From Paragorgia papillata (Eukaryota > Cnidaria > Anthozoa > Scleralcyonacea > Coralliidae), in the NCBI GenBank assembly GCA_035771165.1, contig JAWNZC010000314.1, positions 2,219,501-2,283,500 on the forward strand: 64,000 bases of DNA. The letters are read 5' to 3'. Positions 48,641 through 60,734 of this stretch are shown piece by piece. Position numbers and translations under genes: made by a program. The notes beneath the pieces are model-generated. The model was not told the DNA's origin. It did no database searches and saw nothing but the letters and a program-made list of their open reading frames with translations. The first letter of the stretch is position 1. The number at the start of each line of letters is the position of its first letter.

Positions 48641-49898
48641 GTAAGAAACTCAGCCAACTTGGTGTTTCTCAGTGATCTTGTTGGTATGGGTTAATTGATG
48701 GTCACGAGTGTGATATGGGATTTAACATCGTGAGTGAAGCTTAACAGCCACGAGAGGCCGCAAACCATTTTATCTCATGACTCTCTCGCAGTGAAATCAT
48801 TTTGTTTTTTATTTAACTTTATACGAGAAAGAAACAAGAGTTAGAAAGGAAGATACTCATTAGCATGCGATAAGCAGTCAAAACAATGAGATAACTAGTT
48901 ATCCGAGTGGGATAAGTATAGTTATCCCACTATGCATACTCATCTGCATGCTATATAATCAGTTGAATAAAGGATTTAACCGGTCTGTTAGAACAATGAA
49001 ATGTGGGTGTGTCATGAGATAATCATAGGTTAATGCATGGCAACAAGTGGTCATATTGGTGTATATAGTATACCGAAGCCATTATATTAATGTCACATTT
49101 TTCTCCTATGGGAATTATTTTATATTTTATCTATTTAATTTATAAGCTTTACTAATTCTACCTATTACAAACATGAACTGGACAAAAATTTTACAATAAA
49201 CAATAATATAAGATGGTGGCAGGGTATAACCACAACAGCTTTTGGCCCACTACTGTGGTCCCAAATAAAATTCAAGCAAAACAGACACATTTACCAACTA
49301 CATATACATATGTTTAAGTTTCATGTACATATACAGACACCAGGCTAGAAACAACATGAAAGGGGTTTTGATAGGCCATGTGCCCAATTAAATTTTCTGC
49401 AAATCATTCTCATAGACTACATTACACATAAGACATTGTGTATAGTGAGTGCTACGTTCAAAGTGAAAACCAGCCAAGTTTTTTATCATGAACTGGATAT
49501 GACTTAGAAATAAGATTGAAAGGAAATTCTATTCTCTTTCCCTTCGCTCAGCCAAATTGAAAATATTTCATGTCTAAGTGACTACAATGAGACAGGTTGG
49601 AGGTGACCACCCAGCAAATGTTAGCCAGTCAAAGTGTTTACTACAGATAACGTCATAGTTACAATGTCAATTGTCACACTAGGACCTAGTCATCATAGCC
49701 AGACACAAGGTTTACATAAAGAACTACCTACAGATGGGAATGTTCAATATTGTTACTGAAATATTTGAAAAACGAAGAAAGATACAAAAAAATTGCAAAA
49801 TATCTTCTATTACAATTTTACGAGTTCCTTCAAATTTGGCAAACTTCATTTTTATTGCCAATGTCCAACGTTTAGCAATGTTCTTTATTATTCTTTAG
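48641..49898. other. Intron of gene B, no exon seen
   Basis: AT-rich. A short hairpin at 48880-48935 (GATAACTAGTTATC, then ATAGTTATCCCAC facing GTGGGATAA) is the only structure noted. Confidence 0.5.
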
Positions 49899-50159
49899 GG
49901 GACTGTGAATGTGCTAGCACTACACCAGTTAAGTATGTCAAGTCTAGTGAAAGCAGTGGCAAAGTCTACTGGGAAAAACCATCTCTTACCTGTTCAGCCA
50001 ACCCACCAGTAATCAAAGAGGTAGTGGTTAACCCTCCACGCACAGAATCTCCGAAGGATTTTGACGTTGGCAATCATGTTATTAGTTATATATACAAATA
50101 CCAGAATGGTCATAATAGTTATCTAACACACACATGTTATCTGAGCGTGCAAGTGAAAG
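49899..50159 (+). CDS. Gene B, first HYR exon
   Basis: This 261-base phase 1-1 exon has acceptor TTCTTTAG and donor AAAG/GTAAGT. The 87 residues show HYR features: DCECAST start, KVYWEKPSLTCSANPP (the W-x-x-P and Cys signature), PKDFDVGNHVISYIY and the final THTCYLSVQVK strand. It follows the Cys linker and precedes a second HYR exon. Tandem HYR modules are found in complement-like and matrix proteins, where they mediate adhesion. An acceptable frame continues on both sides. Confidence 0.87.
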
Positions 50160-50225
50160 GTAAGTGCGCTACAAGAAACTTTATATTATAGTTGCATAAT
50201 TTAAAATATAATGAGCGTTATGTAT

Positions 50226-51005
50226 AAGTAATAGCATGGTTTTGAGTGCAATTTGGAAAAAAACAACATGCACGAGTCAGAGTGAGTTTTTCAAAAACTA
50301 TCAAAATGGCACAAGTCCGAAGGACGAGTGCTATTTGAGGTCTTTGAAAAACTCACAAGTGCATGTTTTTCCAAATTGCACAAAAAACCATGCTATTACT
50401 TATTAATAAATAATAATATACATGAAAAAATGTCCAAGTTAATTGTAGCTACTTACATTACAGTGCCCTTTCAGCAGTGTCCACTCCTCGTATATTTGGT
50501 TGTTTAAAAACGCTTTGCTTCTTCTACCATTACTCGATAAAGTTTACTTAAACACTAAGAATCTTCTAGTTTTCTTGCAGGTACTTTACTTGAAAACAAT
50601 AAGGAAAAATTATTATTAAATTAGCTTCAAATTTGAACGAATTGTTGGTTATACGTCCATGTCCTATTTACACGAATTGCCATCCTTAGGTTAGGTTGTG
50701 TGTTGGGGTAAGGCTTTCATGAAGTACTTGGGTTATGTAGGACATGGAATTATTACCGAATTGTTCTCCTCCATTTCAAATCTTGGCCGCCATATTTGTT
50801 TATTTTGTGCAGAGGCCTGGGCACGAGGTTGGAAAATGCCATCCGTCAAAATCCGTTGTAGAACGTGATTGGCTCTTTTCAGTTTTTAGCGTTTTTGATT
50901 GGTTCATTGGCTTCAAAATTTGCACTGTATTTCCTTTTTTCTGCACTGTATTTCCTAAAACTGCACAACCAATCAAAATTCAGAAATTTTTGTCCATGTA
51001 TATTA
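50226..51005. repeat. Dispersed repeat, copy 2
   Basis: It matches 38196-38810 in order and orientation (GTAATAGCATGGTTTTGAGT through AAATCCGTTGTAGAACG). An extra block of about 115 bases near 50645-50760 contains GTCCATGTCCTATTTACACG and its reverse complement near GTGTTGGGG...GTAGGACATGGA. Confidence 0.68.
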
Positions 51006-52255
51006 TTAGTAGGATAAGGTGCGCAAAAACTTCTGAGTTCGCTGTCCCACAATAATTATTCCAAACATTAAAGAACAATCAGCTCATTACTTGACACAAT
51101 ACGAAAACACCCGGAAACGTTACCGTATACACATATATAGTCTGAGTCTCTCGATATTAAAACAAAAGTTACTTCCCGAATTTGCTTCAGTAGGCACGAA
51201 GCCACGAACAACGCTTGAAATCGAGTCTGGGTATGAAAGATAATAGTAAATATAATGTCATACATCGAACTCAACCTACGTTGAAATCGTCTGAGTCCCA
51301 GTAGCTCAATATGGTTGGAGCGTCTCACCGGCGATCAGAAGCAGGGCGGTTATATAGGGGGCGCAATCTCGTACCCAGCGCCTGCGATCCTTTTGGCTAC
51401 TACCAAGAATCCGGGGGTCTGGGAAACTCCGATGAAACTCGTCATCTGATTGGTTAGTTTAAAAACAGTAAAATTTCAAATAGTGTGCACGTTGCTAACT
51501 TGTTTAATCGGTTTCTCGACGTTCTGTAACACATAATTATACACGACAGACCCAAAATATAATTGAACAGATGAAATAATTCAAAACAGCAAAAATACCG
51601 ACAATTTACATGCAAGTTAAAACTATTATTATTGTCGCTTCGTCGCGCCAAACGAACATCCATCGTCTGACTCGTCTCGTAATTCTTCTCAGTTTCTTCT
51701 CAGAACTTTCAAATTATATTAGAGAATACAAGGTCGACGTAGTTTAGCCAAAATTCCTGGCAAAAAGTACAATTTCTTACCTGAGCGACTGAGCCGATTA
51801 CTGCCGAGTGCTGACGGCGACGCGGACATTTAAAACACACTCGTCAAATCGTCTGGTTGACGATTTTGAGAAAAGCGAAGAAAGGCCATTTGTATCGACT
51901 GTATTGTCGAGAGCTTTGTAAAACATGCTGGGCCTTTTTTATCGGTAAACAAATATTTTTCCTGGTCTTCGAACAAGCGAACGATCATCGATGATTGTTA
52001 CAAATTATAGGGAACTGGGAACCAGAGGACTGGGAACAAAAACCCAATTTTGGGGTCTTTTTCATCGGAGTTTCCCAGAGCCTCCGTTCCTTGGTAATGA
52101 CCAAAAGGATCGCAGGCTCTGGGTAATAGATTGTAGGGGGCGGTGAAACGGCAATGGGCGCGCTGATCGATATGTGATGCAGAGGACTGGTAACGAGCCA
52201 ATCCCTGTCACCATAGTGACGAGCGCTAAGCCACGGAAAATCCAAAACAAAAATA

Positions 52256-52431
52256 TGGCGTGTAAAATCACAGCTTGTGATGTGGAAATCTCTGAGTTGA
52301 GTTTAGAAGAGGACGTGGATAAAATTGCCGAGCCATACGATATATCAGTGGATTCAACTACTATATTCTCTGGTGTTACTCCCAAAAATTTGGAGTCGTT
52401 GCTGAAATATGAACAATTAATATGTCGCTGA
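52256..52431 (+). CDS. Short unrecognised ORF, 58 residues
   Basis: Starting at ATG 52256 (context AAATATGGCG), the ORF is acidic and begins MACKITACDVEISELSLEED. It follows a GC-richer segment with CGATCGAT-like motifs and lies within an intron of gene B. It resembles the acidic N-terminus of an element-encoded protein, but no family was recognised and no continuation was found. Treat as hypothetical. Confidence 0.25.
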
Positions 52432-53339
52432 AAAATATGAACCGTTGCTTTCGCAAGAGAAATGACGCGAGAAGGATTTGGAAATATTTGTTTGTGCACG
52501 TTATCATTCGGCCATGTTGGAAAGAAGACAACATCTTGCATTGAATTTTAGCTGGTATGTCATCTTTCCAATTGAATATCAATAAATAATAATCAACTCA
52601 AATTTGCAATTGTTCAATGAAACCTAACAAGTAGTTATCTTGGCTAACTGATGACAAAATTACAAGGTGTGAACGAAAGTTTATCACAATGCGCTCGGCA
52701 TGCGTCCCAGCAAGTCGTATTTTGATAAATTGATCGGAGGGTAAAAGTTGTTTTCAGCTTACCGTTATTCTAATCCAATGCTTCAAAAACCCGATAAAGT
52801 TTTTGATATAATCACTAAGAATCGTAACATGGCAAAACTATAAGTTTTGTTTACTTCTCTTGCAGCAGTTGAGGAACTAAACAGGCAAGAGTTAACCCAA
52901 AAAAATACCTAACATCCGAACACTATATCTCCAAATAATCAACTCCGACTTTTATGAAAACTTTAAGATATAACCACAGAATTATAATATTTTTTTTTAT
53001 AATCCGTCAACATATCTGAATTCCTAGGCGTGGACGACCTGTTAACATGCTCAAATCTTGTAATGAAATTTTCCCTCCATGGAAGTCATCAAAAAGTCGA
53101 GTCATTATCCATAATAACTCCTTTATAGTACAACTTTTTACGCCAAACAAGTATTCATACATTAAACGAATAAGTACTTCGTCGGTACATTGCAAAAGGT
53201 TCCTCCAAAATTACATAGTAAATGAAAAAACAGCGACAATATGACAGTGCCCAAAAACTCAACTTTTGCTCAAAAGCACGCTCGCGCCAGTCCTTTTGTG
53301 CATCACACATCGATCAGCGCGATATGAGCGCGTTGCACC

Positions 53340-53770
53340 GCCCCGTATACACGCGTAAAAGCGCACAACTTGTTCACGGTTGTCAACAGGCGTGAACAAT
53401 GTTGTGCTGCTCGCCGTGAACAAGTTGTCAACAAGTTGTTCACTTATGGTTCGAACAACTTGTTCACGGATAAATCAACAGTCATGAACAAGTTGTTCCA
53501 ACAGCACATTTTTATAGCCAACAACGTTGTTCGCAAATGATACAACATGTTGTAACAACATGACGAAATAACAAGGATGAACAACAATGTTGCAACAATG
53601 GTGAACATGGTTAATGTATCAACACGTTCTTCGGTTGTTACAACATGCGTGAAGAACTGTTGTTGTTTCATCAAGCTGTATGTTCATTTATCAATGTTGT
53701 TCACATATGTCAACAAGTTGTTACAGCATTGTTCAGGCAACAATGCTGGAACGACTTGCGAGATTTGTAC
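53340..53770. repeat. GTTGTTCAC/GTGAACAAC-rich MITE-like block
   Basis: Dense alternating copies of AACAAGTTGTTCAC, TGTTGTAACAACATG and ACAATGTTG occur in both orientations. The ends read GTATACACGCGTAAA and TGTACGCGTGTATA. This resembles the interiors of the elements at 2076 and 34480, suggesting a similar origin from oligonucleotide repetition. Confidence 0.55.
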
Positions 53771-54410
53771 GCGTGTATAAGCCCCCTCATCAGAAGGTTG
53801 TCGGTTCGTGTCCCGCTTGGGAACTCAGGAAATTTTTCTGAGTAAAATAGCTCGAAGAACATTTACACTCAATTTAATAAAGTTCTAACAACTCTGTAAT
53901 AATATATTTAGTCTTAATGCACTCATATAAATATTATCTGAAGATGTTGTGATAATAACAACGAAACGTTAGAACTTTATTAAATATTATGGTTTAACTC
54001 CGACTCAATGGCTTTCATAAAAATAATATGCTGGGGTTTGATATTCACGTAATCTACGCTTCCCGCCTGGTCAATCAATAGACCTTATTCAAAGATAGCC
54101 GCCGAATTAGAATTATCTTATGCGCATATAAATTAGCCCTTATGACCTCGTTTTAAAATAAAAATTATTTTGAATTTCACACATGAAAACGAGTTCATAA
54201 GGGCTAATTTATATGTATATAAAAGAATTATAATTCGGCGGCCATTTTTGAATAAGGTCTGTAGCTGATGTCGTAAATGCATTACGATCTCATTGCCAAC
54301 CTCAACTTCGAGCCATTGTTTCGTGGACATTGCAGCGAATTCGGGAAGTGCATGTCTATTGTTCAAAAATTAAATATTAGAACCATCATTCCACGACCTG
54401 CTCCCAACTT

Positions 54411-54484
54411 GACCATGTAGCTCAGTCGGTAGAGCGTCGGACTAGTAGACCGAAGGTCGCGGGTTCGAGTTCCAACCGCGGTCG
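54411..54484 (+). tRNA. tRNA-Thr(AGT)-like, probably degenerate
   Basis: The internal promoter boxes are clear: box A TAGCTCAGTCGG and box B GGTTCGAGTTCC. The acceptor GACCATG pairs mostly with the 3' side CGCGGTC. The anticodon loop CTAGTAG gives AGT (Thr). The T stem has two mismatches, the 31-39 pair is A-A, and no A-rich tail or TTTT terminator follows closely. It is likely a tRNA pseudogene or the head of a SINE within an intron of gene B. The antisense reading (GTRTRDLRSTSPTLYRLSY) is a familiar false protein. Confidence 0.55.
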
Positions 54485-54580
54485 AGTTGAATTTTTCTCT
54501 ATACTTATACCCACGGTATGGTTCGTCACTCGACGTAGCACCTAATATCATTATTTATATTGTCACAATTTCATTTTCAG

Positions 54581-54811
54581 TTTGCGACTGTCCATCTAAA
54601 GATCTAGGTGTTTTTTACACCAGACCCAATGATCCAACTTACACTGCTGATTTTGAAGTACCAAAACCAAACTGTCCAGGATTAAAACACGCCAGTATGT
54701 CTACAAGCGGCGTACATGATTCCTATCAGATTGGTAAACATACACCAACGTATAGCTACGTTATGTCGAATGGTAGGAAGGTGGATTGTCATCTCAACTT
54801 TGAAGTCAAAG
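54581..54811 (+). CDS. Gene B, second HYR-like exon
   Basis: This 231-base phase 1-1 exon has acceptor TTCATTTTCAG and donor AAAG/GTTTGT. The 77 residues run CDCPSKDLGVFY, YTADFEVPKPNCPGLKH, GKHTPTYSYVMSNGRKVD and CHLNFEVK, following the HYR strand pattern. The Trp is replaced by Phe and the domain is somewhat short, so it is a divergent HYR. It joins in frame to the galaxin exon (G+TT = Val). Confidence 0.82.
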
Positions 54812-55738
54812 GTTTGTGAGAAATCTCATCACTATTCTGCGACCAGACTGGTTTTCACGTCTGCACGCGGTCTTGCATGCTTATGCGTAAGAGCGGTGAG
54901 CATAGTCGAGCCCATGCACAGTTTTAAAATGTGGTTGATGTTTCGTGTAAGACAATGAAATGGTTTGATAAAAGGTAACGGAATATATGTGTATTCGCAA
55001 TCTGATTCGATAAAAAAGATTAAATAGGGTGTGGAGAAGGCTTTGTCTGAATGCAGAAGACTTTTTGAAAACAACGTTATAGACGGAGCTGCATGTAGCT
55101 TGCCCTTGACCTTAACCCTTTGGCTACGAACGGCGGCCAGAATTACCCCAGGACGTCAGATTGTGACATGGTTGGAGTCTACGTTAAATTTTGCACTAGC
55201 AAAAGCTTGTTTTAAATCTAACCATTCATTTTTAGCGAACTTACTCACGACGTGAACTTCAGCAAATGATTTTGAATTGTTTGTCAAGTTTATTTGGGCG
55301 CTAAAGGGTTAACCGGAGTATTCTATATTTAAAAAAAAAATACTTAAAATGACAGCGTAACATTTTTTTGCAGTTTTCCGTTTCCTTGCTTCGTTGTTGA
55401 GATAATTCAGGTTTGTTTGATATGCAAATTCAACATCTTGATGTCACATGCATGTGCATAATGTCTTATCATAGAAATTATATATCGTTGCTAATATGAA
55501 ACCAAATTAATTTTTGATAATAGCAAAGATTTAACCTTCCCCAAAAACTCATCATATGCACGTGTGACGTGAAGATGTGTAATTTGCATATCAAACAAAC
55601 TGAAATATCTCAACAACGAAGCAAGAAAAGGAAAAACTGCAAAATATTTTACAAAATGGGCAGTTCTTGATTTTTCTTAAGATAATCCCTGCTTTTTTTT
55701 AAAGTGTTGTAATAATATGTGTTTTTCTGTTTTCTTAG

Positions 55739-55917
55739 TTATTCCATGCAGTGGGAAAAACTACAATCCTGACAAAGAAGTATGCTGTGAAGGACAACTG
55801 CACACCAAGCAAAGTCAATGGGAGTGTTGCGGAATGAATTATTTCAACAAGGCACATCAAAAATGTTGTTCTGAGTATGGTAACATCGTTTCGGACACCG
55901 CGGAATGTCCAAATTAA
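55739..55917 (+). CDS. Gene B, terminal galaxin-repeat exon
   Basis: After acceptor TTTTCTTAG the exon encodes 59 residues: CSGKNYNPDKEVCCEGQL, then WECCGMNYFNKAHQKCC, and EYGNIVSDTAECPN-stop (TAA 55915-55917). The CxGKxYxP...VCC...CCG...Y....QxCC pattern is the galaxin repeat, first known from coral skeletal matrix and present in many cnidarian secreted proteins. One to two repeats are present here against many in galaxin itself. This exon closes the gene. It is intact, but lies downstream of the TAA at 46795. Confidence 0.9.
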
Positions 55918-58224
55918 ACGCATGCCAAAAACGTTGAAACACTAAAACCATCGTGGACAAAAATAACAAAAAACATAAAAAAAAACATGTAGCTTTTGTT
56001 AAGGCATTGAAGCCATTTAATACATCATATTAGTAAACAAAAATAAACGTTTAAATAAACACAGGTATAGATCTAGAGATTTAGTTAAGGCATTAAGGTA
56101 GGAATAGCGGAGAAATACCAAAATATGAAGAAAAAAGAATTCTCAAGTTTGAACAAATCAATCATTTTCTGCAGTGACTGTCAGTGCAAAAACAATAACG
56201 TAAAAAATAAGATTTTTGCGACAAATAGTAAAGCGATGTGGGGACAAATTCAAGTAATTATCAGCGTCATGAAATAAAATTTGCGTAAATCGTGCGTCGG
56301 ATTTGACCAAAAACATGCAGTAGCGGATTGTCGGATTTTTGTTCCCCTATTCACACCCCCCCCCCCCCCCCCCCCCCCCCACCTAAACATATCATCGCAT
56401 GAAAATTATTCTCAGGTAGTATTTCTAAGGTTTTTACCAAAATAGTGTTTTTGAAAAGCTACAACTTTGCAATGTTTTAATATTTTTTTGCTGAAATTTT
56501 CGGTGAGTTGCTAACTATCTACAAATAGTGTCGGCAAATTTTGGATAAGTTAGACATTTTTTACTCAGTTATTACGTTTTGATGTAAATTAAACTACGAT
56601 GAGTCTAAATTTCAAAAATCGCCCACACGCGTTTTGGTAGGAAAGTATGTAGTTAATGTTAAAAAACACTATTTTGATCGGTAAAAAAAGTTTCTTGATT
56701 TGTTTTGCACTGATAGACAATTATTTATTTTTTACAAATTTAAAATGAATATCTGCATGCGCATGATAAAAAGTTCATGTTCCTCAAAATTCTTTTTTCA
56801 CATTTTGGCATTTTTAATATCACGTTATTGCTACAAAAAGTCACTTATTCATAAGTAATCCAAAGAAAACAACATATAGTAAAATAATTGTCATAATATT
56901 GGCATTAATCGTGTAGTCAATGTAATGTTCATGTCAAAGAAATAAAGACAGGACGTCATCAAGATATTTTTCAGTCTTTTGTCGTATTTTCCTTTTGCAA
57001 TTTTACTGATCGAAGTGACAGAAGTTGAGTTGTCGTGAGAATGTTTCGTGTACTCAAAGTCAGGTCTACAAAGCGAAAAACTTTTTAGCGGTTTTGAACA
57101 GATCAGCATTACAGGAGCATTCACTGAAAAATATAAGCAAATCAGCTGCATATATCGTCTTTGAGCTACAAACTCTTAAAGTTTGCCATGGCTTATCCGA
57201 GACCCATTAGTCCAAGACCGAGACCCACTTTATAAAATAACATTTATACTACGCAAGCTGTGATTGGTTAATAACCGAACAGGATCAGAGTATATCCACG
57301 GAAATCGAAAGCACTTTTGCCGTATTTATTAAAAAGCAAAGAAATGTTGAAATAAACAACGTATTATAACCATAAATAAACAAAAGAAGGCATGTGTAAG
57401 GGCTTGAACTGTGAAAAGCTTTATTCTTCAGCACAAAGAATATGAAAGTTCAACAAATGCTTATCTCGTAGAAAAAACACAGTGATTTGTGCTTATGAAA
57501 ACACAGCAAAAAGGTGTGATCAGTTCACGTTTTAAAAGCTACATAATGGAATAAAATTGTTTATAAATACGTCTTGTATTGTTGCCTGATAAACTCACTT
57601 GGTAAAAAAACCCCCAACAACTATCTATATAGAGCAAAATGTCCACGAGCTCTCAACACAAATCCAAAATATTCCCGATGAAAAAGCTATACTTTTCTTT
57701 TTCGGAATTTTAGACGTTTCATGCACACTGAGTAGCTTTTTACGACCAACGATGTTTTAAAACATGATCCAGACACTATGATGGCTGACTACGGTAGTTG
57801 CAAATACTTTTCACTGTTTTTCGATATTCAGAGTTGACTTTTTACCTATAATTTTTTCTCCGTTTAATTCTAAAAAACAAAGCCAAAAATGTTTTGGCTT
57901 GTCGACTTCTCCATTTCGCCTGCAGTTCAGTGCAGTTACGTTATCAAAATGATAGAAGTGAAAATGTGATTGGTTGTTGAGTCACCAAAGTGTTAGTAGA
58001 AGAAATGTGATTAGTAGTTGATGAATTTCGAGAGAATTTATAGTTTCACCATGTTTTTTCGACTAAATATACCGTGCATTTTTAAAGTCACTTTAAACTT
58101 GGGAAGCTGCTCGACTTTCGAAGAGCTAAAAAAACTCGCCTAGCGTCTCGTGTTTTGTTACGCTTTTCTCAAGTCTCGCAACATCCCGCGTGTTTGGATC
58201 AGAGTATCCTGCACGGAAAATAAT
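55918..58224. other. Downstream of gene B, no gene seen
   Basis: A run of about 30 C bases lies at 56348-56379. At 57194-57232 there is one pair of units of the GAGACCCATTAGTCCAAGAC minisatellite that reappears at 58230. Otherwise AT-rich with no supported coding exon. Confidence 0.5.
56042..56059 (+). promoter_or_regulatory. Polyadenylation signals of gene B
   Basis: Two AATAAA hexamers (56042-56047 and 56054-56059) lie about 125-140 bases after the stop codon, a reasonable 3' UTR length. Confidence 0.55.
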
Positions 58225-58227
58225 TTG

Positions 58228-58410
58228 GTATTTCTTTAGTTCAAGACTGAGACCCATTCGTCCGAAACTGAGACCTATTAGTCCAAGACTGAGACCCACT
58301 AGTCCACGACTGAGACCATTAGTCCAATACCGAGACCTATTACTCCAAGACCGAGACCCATTAGTCCAATACGGAGACCCATTAGTCCAATACCGAGACC
58401 AGTAAATAGG
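58228..58410. repeat. ~21-bp minisatellite, about 9 copies
   Basis: Units read CCAAGACTGAGACCCATTAG with drift between them. The same unit occurs at 57194-57232, about 1 kb upstream, suggesting that an insertion split an older array or that the ends of a repeat carry it. Confidence 0.8.
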
Positions 58411-58533
58411 GTGCAGCTATAGAACCCCTGACTCAGCATTTTTCAGGAGCTCTTACCCCTAGTTTTTAGTTACCAGGCTGTCCGCGTGAGCCCTGTGCGC
58501 GCGCATGTGAACCGGAAATACGTTTTTGAATAG

Positions 58534-58933
58534 AGATCTCGTTTCTTCCGAGTTTGTCCATCGGCATATTGAACAGCTAGAGAAGCTATCGTCATGTTGC
58601 AAGGAGACCGAAGAGGTGGATGGTAATCAATGGACGACCATGAGAGAGCCTTGTGAAGTTTCTGATGAAGATTATCGTTGGATGGCCTACACAGACCAAG
58701 CTATTTCAATGATTGACCGTGAAGGTATTTGGAGGGCAATCGTGGAGGCCTGCAGAATTTTATCGTTTCCTAGTCCTTCCACTTTATACAGACAATATTT
58801 TGACAGCTTATTTAATCTGTGTTGGTTTGTGTGGTCTAAGTTGTACGCTGAGACCGAAAGAACAACGAACATTAATAACTTACAGGACTATATAACGTGT
58901 GCTTGTAAACTTAAGTACCATTCATCTGTGTAA
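58534..58933 (+). CDS. Unrecognised protein-coding exon, 3' terminal
   Basis: An open frame of about 130 codons, free of simple-sequence bias, ends at TAA 58931-58933. An AATAAA signal (58947-58952) follows 14 bases later, as in a compact 3' end. The upstream frame is closed by TGA (58508-58510) without an ATG. The start is therefore either a splice acceptor (TTTTTGAATAG before 58534) or internal Met codons at about 58640. The protein has Cys pairs (KLSSCCKET, ITCACKL), an acidic segment (REPCEVSDEDYRWMA) and an aromatic-rich end (LCWFVWSKLYAE). No family was recognised. It could also be an element-encoded protein. Confidence 0.45.
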
Positions 58934-58946
58934 TTAAAATTGTGTC

Positions 58947-58952
58947 AATAAA
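58947..58952 (+). promoter_or_regulatory. Polyadenylation signal AATAAA
   Basis: It lies 14 bases after the stop of the ORF at 58534-58933 and supports that ORF as a real 3' exon. Confidence 0.5.
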
Positions 58953-59602
58953 AATGTTTTTTTTAAACCTAATGCATTAGCCTACTTTCTTCATACTATA
59001 CATTGTTGCTTGTGGTGACATTGGTGTACGGTTTAGAGAAAATTTCCAAATGTGGCCTTGTTATAGCAGATCACGAAATGACAGAGCCTAGAGAAATAAA
59101 AACCATAACAGACAGAAAATGTTTAGAATCGGTGTTAGCTTTGGTCGTAACGATTTAAATTTAGAGGGTCATCTGCAAATGGGATATAATAGAATGGTTA
59201 TCCAAATTGACACTGGAGAATCCGTAATATTGTTTCATTCCAAATATGGCGCAACAAATTAATAAAAAACCCAGTCTGGCTATACACTGTGAACGACGTT
59301 TGAAAATGAGCCATTCAGACAAAAGTGAAGGTATTCAAACTGTCTTTGTAAATAGAACTCGAAGCAAAGATCATTGAAGCGTTTATGAATAAGTTACAAG
59401 GGAAAATTAATTACCTGTCAAATGAATTTTCTTTCCTGTACAATTTCATTTGTTTTGCTTTTATATATTTATATTGTACACTGTATGATGCGAACGTGTT
59501 AATTAGGCACAATTTATGTTCGCATTTGCTCCTTGAACTCGTATTTAAGTTATCATTGTCTTTCTAAGGGGTCCCGAAAACTCGATGTTTCCTAAGCCGC
59601 CA
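58953..59602. other. No supported gene
   Basis: A 47-residue open frame beginning at ATG near 59119 (FRIGVSFGRND onward) is noted without recognisable domain. The rest is AT-rich. Confidence 0.35.
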
Positions 59603-59774
59603 GTCAACGTATGCTGTAAGGGATAACTAAAAAATCTAAAAAACTCGTTAGGATAACTAAAAAATCGTACTAATAATTAAACTGTTTAATTAAAAGTTAA
59701 ATGATTAAATAACACAACTTGTGTTTTAAAATGGATTTATTTTGTAGATTGACTTATGAATGCACAAATAATTA

Positions 59775-60532
59775 TTATTCTGTCCCGGTGTTCATGTTAC
59801 CCATAACGGTTTTGTATCCCAACATTCGTTGTAGAAGGAATTTTCTTTGATTTATAGCCGCATTTATACTTTCATCTTCATCGTAGCCTTCTTCATCCAT
59901 TAAACGTTTCATTGTTTTCATAATTTTCTTGTGGGTACTGTCACGTTGAAGCTCCTATACTAATCGAATGTACTTTTTGTATATTTTTGCCTTTTTTCTG
60001 GTATATTCTGGAACCAATGTAGCGTAGGCATGTTTCATAGCTTCATCAACAGTAATGTTGTTTTCTTGCATTGTTTTTTCGACCAAAGCATTTCGTTTAG
60101 GATCCACCTTTTCAAAAACTTCATCTAATATATATTCCCAGAGTGTGTCGTTTTCTTCATCTTCCTCGCATTCGGACTCTTCAGAATGTTCGCTAGTACT
60201 TTCCTCATCGATGGACAAGTTGTCTTCCGTCGGCGATATGCTATTTTCTTCTTCCGCCAACAATATGCTGTTTTTGCTTCTGTAGAAGAGTCGTCTTCTC
60301 CATCTTCCTCCGACTCATTGCTATTTTCTTCATCGCTGTATGCATCCGTACTTTCATTCTCCATCACTACATCGTTATGCTCATCTGTATCGTATCCTCC
60401 CTCTGAAATATCTGAAATGTCACCTTGTTCCACCAGAAGCGGATAATCAAAATAGATGGCTTGATGTCGTCTTACGTTATACGCAGACGAAAAACGCTTC
60501 ATACACTGGCTACACCGATAACAATTACCCAT
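59775..60532 (-). pseudogene. Zinc-finger acidic protein, left-arm copy, broken
   Basis: From ATG at 60532 the protein has CYRCSQCMKRF and NVRRHQAIY. The last zinc ligand (Cys in the other arm) is Tyr here. A one-base deletion near 60275 shifts the frame inside the acidic region. The second frame (60263 down) resumes with DEENDTLWEYIL and AMKHAYATLVPEY, then meets TAG at 59955-59957 where the other arm has AAG-type coding. Beyond the stop the frame continues cleanly to MLGYKTVMGNMNTGTE and TAA at 59775-59777. That C-terminus is probably the ancestral one and is lost in the other arm. Confidence 0.75.
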
Positions 60533-60734
60533 ACTACCACCAGCAAAAATTGAGGAACAAATGAAAAAACTAGCAGAGAGAAATGACTATATATTACGAT
60601 CTATTGCCCAGTTAACATGTGGTATAAAAACGTTGCCGTGAATCGTGATGCATTGTTTGATTGGACATGCACACTCTCGTAATTTTTTTATAACAGGCAA
60701 TATTATATAGATCTCTGAACAAAATCCATATGCG

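Larger units (their letters stand above)
50160..54580. other. Intron between HYR exons, repeat-filled
   Basis: Contents: the dispersed repeat copy at 50226-51005, with a private insert at about 50645-50760; a foldback at about 51370-52125 (GGATCGCAGGC / GCCTGCGATCC); a short ORF at 52256-52431; a GTTGTTCAC-rich block at 53340-53760; and a tRNA-like sequence at 54411-54484. No additional exon of gene B was recognised. Confidence 0.6.

Noticed and set aside
54363..54551. Minus-strand protein with GTRTRDLRSTSPTLYRLSY
   Set aside because: Known type of artefact from reading a tRNA-like sequence antisense.
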